From Salinigranum salinum (GTDB taxonomy: Archaea > Halobacteriota > Halobacteria > Halobacteriales > Haloferacaceae): a DNA stretch of 64,000 bases. The stretch lies in contig NZ_VTOJ01000001.1 of NCBI RefSeq assembly GCF_009176545.1, positions 2,356,001 to 2,420,000 on the forward strand. The letters are read 5' to 3'. Below the pieces are notes generated by a model. That model saw only the letters and a program-made list of their open reading frames with translations, was not told the origin of the DNA and did no database searches. The position numbers and the translations under genes were made by a program. This document shows, piece after piece, positions 62,654 through 64,000 of the stretch (the stretch's first letter is position 1; each line of letters begins with the position of its first letter).

Positions 62654-63064
62654 CTACGACGCGTCCGAGCGTGCGGCCGCGACCCGCTCGCGCCACGCTT
62701 CCGGCACCTCGGTCGGCTCCCTGTCGCCGTCGACGGCGACCTGGACGGTCTCCGCGGTTGCGACGGTGTCCCCGTCGTATCGGAGTTCGTACCCCATGGT
62801 GAAACTGGTCCGACCGAAGTCGGTGATGCCGACCGCGACGGTCGCCTCACCGACGTCGGAGATCGCCTTCCGGTAGTCGAGTTCCAGCCGTGCGACGACG
62901 AAGCTGATGTCGTGGACGCCGCTGTCGAGCACGTGGTCGAAGTAGTCGACGCGGGCCTCCTCGCAGAGCGTGGCGTAGACCGCGTTGTTGACGTGGCCGA
63001 ACGTGTCGAGATCGGAGTATCGGACCCGGACGGTGGTCTGGTAGTGGAGATCGGGATCAGTCAC
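62654..63064 (-). CDS. Acyl-CoA thioesterase (hotdog fold, 4HBT type)
   Basis: This 136-residue hotdog protein has the 4-hydroxybenzoyl-CoA thioesterase pattern: VRYSDLDTFGHVNNAVYATL, CEEARVDYFDHVL and the later ELRYDGDTVATAETVQV. The D in YSDLD and the N in VNNAVY fall at the family's active-site positions. The GTG at 63064 gives the normal N-terminus (TDPDLHYQTTVRVRYSD). It hydrolyses short or medium acyl-CoAs; the physiological substrate is unknown. Confidence 0.88.
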   Translation of the reverse strand: MTDPDLHYQTTVRVRYSDLDTFGHVNNAVYATLCEEARVDYFDHVLDSGVHDISFVVARLELDYRKAISDVGEATVAVGITDFGRTSFTMGYELRYDGDTVATAETVQVAVDGDREPTEVPEAWRERVAAARSDAS

Positions 63065-63208
63065 ATCGGAGAGTCCGCCGCCGCGTCGAAAACACCGTCG
63101 GTCGCGGCGCCGATGGACAGCGACCGGACGTGTCGACGGGGGTGACCGGGGCACGCGACCGGCCCGCGTCTCGGCCGACCTGGCGAGACCGACGATCGGG
63201 CGGACGCG

Positions 63209-63484
63209 TCAACCGACGACGTCGAGTCGTGACCGAGACGAGACGGAGGGGAGCCCACACGCCTTCCAGACGTTCGCTCGACCACCGACGCGGGTCATCT
63301 GTACCGGGATCGTCGTCCCGGCGGGGAGCGCCGAGAGCACGGAGCGGATCCGATCGGAGGCGTAGTCGACGAGGTAGCGCGTCTCCTTCGTCCGTTCCAC
63401 CTCGACCGTCATCGTTCCGTGGTCGTTCATCGACCGTCTGACCACGATTGGAACGGCTGGAGGGAGGGCCCCTTGTCGGCTCAT
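63209..63484 (-). CDS. Small protein of unknown function
   Basis: This 91-residue protein starts MSRQGALPPAVPIVVRRSMN. Its core, VEVERTKETRYLVDYASDRI with RSVLSALPAGTTIPVQMTRV, suggests a small alpha/beta fold found in haloarchaea without known activity. In-frame ATGs at 63430 and 63412 would give shorter forms, but the AATTTAAGTA patch at 63507-63516 lies about 25-30 bases before the ATG at 63484, the leaderless distance, which supports the long form. Confidence 0.65.
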   Translation of the reverse strand: MSRQGALPPAVPIVVRRSMNDHGTMTVEVERTKETRYLVDYASDRIRSVLSALPAGTTIPVQMTRVGGRANVWKACGLPSVSSRSRLDVVG

Positions 63485-63797
63485 ACGTATCGGTCCACCG
63501 CCCGGCTACTTAAATTATAGTCCTACTGGTATGTTCCAGGTCTTGTCAATCAATAGCACTCTCGAGAGCCGTGTACAAGGCCGATACGCTCAATAACGTC
63601 GAGTGTCAGAGAACAATCGTGAATGGCGAACTGTTCGGGCAAACCGAGCGTCGAGTCGGTGGTCGTCGCGTGCGTCTCTCGCAGCCACCACGTGCCGGAC
63701 GTGTCGCGTCCACCCGGGTCGAACCGTCGGTGCGTTCGGCTCGCGCGACGGAGTCGGCTGGTGAGCGAGTCGGACGACGGCGACGGGGGCGTCGCAC
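63485..63797. other. 313-base gap before the ferredoxin gene
   Basis: The left 120 bases are AT-rich (TTTAAATTATAG and neighbours) and include the promoter of the leftward gene at 63209; an open frame starting at 63571 has an Arg-rich, unconvincing product. No other element was recognised. Confidence 0.4.
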
Positions 63798-64000
63798 GTG
63801 ACCGACACGGACGGGGACGACGAGGAAGCGCGAGTCACACTCGTCGTCCGGCACGGCACCGGGGAGACGACGCTCGGCGTGCGCCAGGGTCGGGTCCTCC
63901 GCGACGTCCTCCTGGAGTACGGGTTCTCGCCGTACTCACGGGCTACCGAACGGCTCAACTGTGGTGGCCGTGGCCTGTGTGCGACCTGCGGCGTTCGTCT
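63798..64000 (+). CDS. 2Fe-2S ferredoxin, 3' end outside the window
   Basis: The GTG at 63798 begins a frame TDTDGDDEEARVTLVVRHG, then VLRDVLLEYGFSPYSRATER and LNCGGRGLCATCGVR at the window edge. The CxxxxxCxxC spacing (NCGGRGLCATC) supplies the first three iron-sulfur ligands of a plant-type ferredoxin; the fourth Cys lies beyond base 64000. The acidic N-terminal segment is usual for halophilic ferredoxins. The start is uncertain, as an in-frame start further upstream is possible. Confidence 0.75.
   Translation, partial: MTDTDGDDEEARVTLVVRHGTGETTLGVRQGRVLRDVLLEYGFSPYSRATERLNCGGRGLCATCGVR

Noticed and set aside
63571..63801. 76-codon frame before the ferredoxin gene
   Set aside because: Arg-rich second half, no promoter at the right spacing, and it runs into the ferredoxin start in another frame.

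Overview
The window comes from a haloarchaeon (class Halobacteria). The DNA is very GC-rich, the proteins are strongly acidic (runs of D and E), secreted proteins carry twin-arginine signals followed by a lipobox, and many genes have a TATA-like box about 24-29 bases before the start codon, as expected of leaderless archaeal transcripts. The gene content agrees: archaellins with class III signal peptides, an ArlD/E-type archaellum protein, CheC/CheD, transcription factor E, TrmB and bacterio-opsin-activator (HTH_10) regulators, and haloarchaeal iron and sugar genes. The genus cannot be fixed from sequence alone; the order Haloferacales is a guess. No rRNA, tRNA, CRISPR array or intact insertion sequence was seen.

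Layout. 1-6458: motility and chemotaxis. Two tandem archaellins (the second cut by the window edge) run leftwards from a promoter region with an AT-rich inverted repeat; a winged-helix protein precedes them. Rightwards run a haloarchaeal protein, cheY, a double-domain cheC, cheD, an ArlD/E protein and an acidic membrane protein with 9-residue repeats. 6492-20037: mixed metabolism and envelope (PfkB sugar kinase, 7TM-PAS-PAS sensor kinase, acyl-CoA dehydrogenase, RIO-like kinase, FabG/PhaB-type reductase, two membrane proteins, a cupredoxin-like lipoprotein without its copper ligands, a second lipoprotein, a 53-residue zinc ribbon, a metallo-beta-lactamase-fold enzyme and a GT39-like membrane glycosyltransferase). 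20044-25323: an Fe(III) ABC transporter operon (binding lipoprotein, double permease, ATPase) followed by a GT75/RGP-type glycosyltransferase. Both start regions hold a near-identical TTTAGG-N4-CCTAAA palindrome, so the two units probably form one iron-controlled locus.

25380-38564: a sensor kinase behind two palindromes, a decayed chemotaxis transducer, an Hrq1/MrfA-like helicase, then a housekeeping block (tfe, a DUF2110-like protein, a DUF5803-like lipoprotein, a TrmB-family regulator, a CinA-domain protein, an ATP-NAD kinase family protein, an AbrB-PhoU regulator, small proteins, a START-like protein and a nitrilase-superfamily amidase). 38848-48684: a tandem universal stress protein, then what looks like proline catabolism (aldehyde dehydrogenase, HTH_10 regulator, proline dehydrogenase) placed divergently to a complete LivKHMGF-type amino-acid ABC transporter.

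48885-58169: an alpha-glucan locus. Two overlapping GH13 enzymes run left and a 1514-residue protein made of two glucoamylase-like (GH15) units runs right. None has an obvious export signal. The shared 271-base promoter region carries two copies of an ACTAC-N4-GTAGT palindrome exactly 45 bases apart. 58375-64000: a possible leaderless microprotein, small membrane and lipid-binding-fold proteins, two methyltransferases, a glyoxalase-fold protein, an EamA exporter, a hotdog thioesterase, a small unknown protein and the start of a 2Fe-2S ferredoxin.

The items most worth a second look are the paired iron-box palindromes that tie a GT75 glycosyltransferase to iron uptake, the twin operators of the glucan locus with its duplicated GH15 enzyme, the cupredoxin fold whose C-terminal copper ligands are all replaced, and the palindromes in front of the sensor kinase gene.
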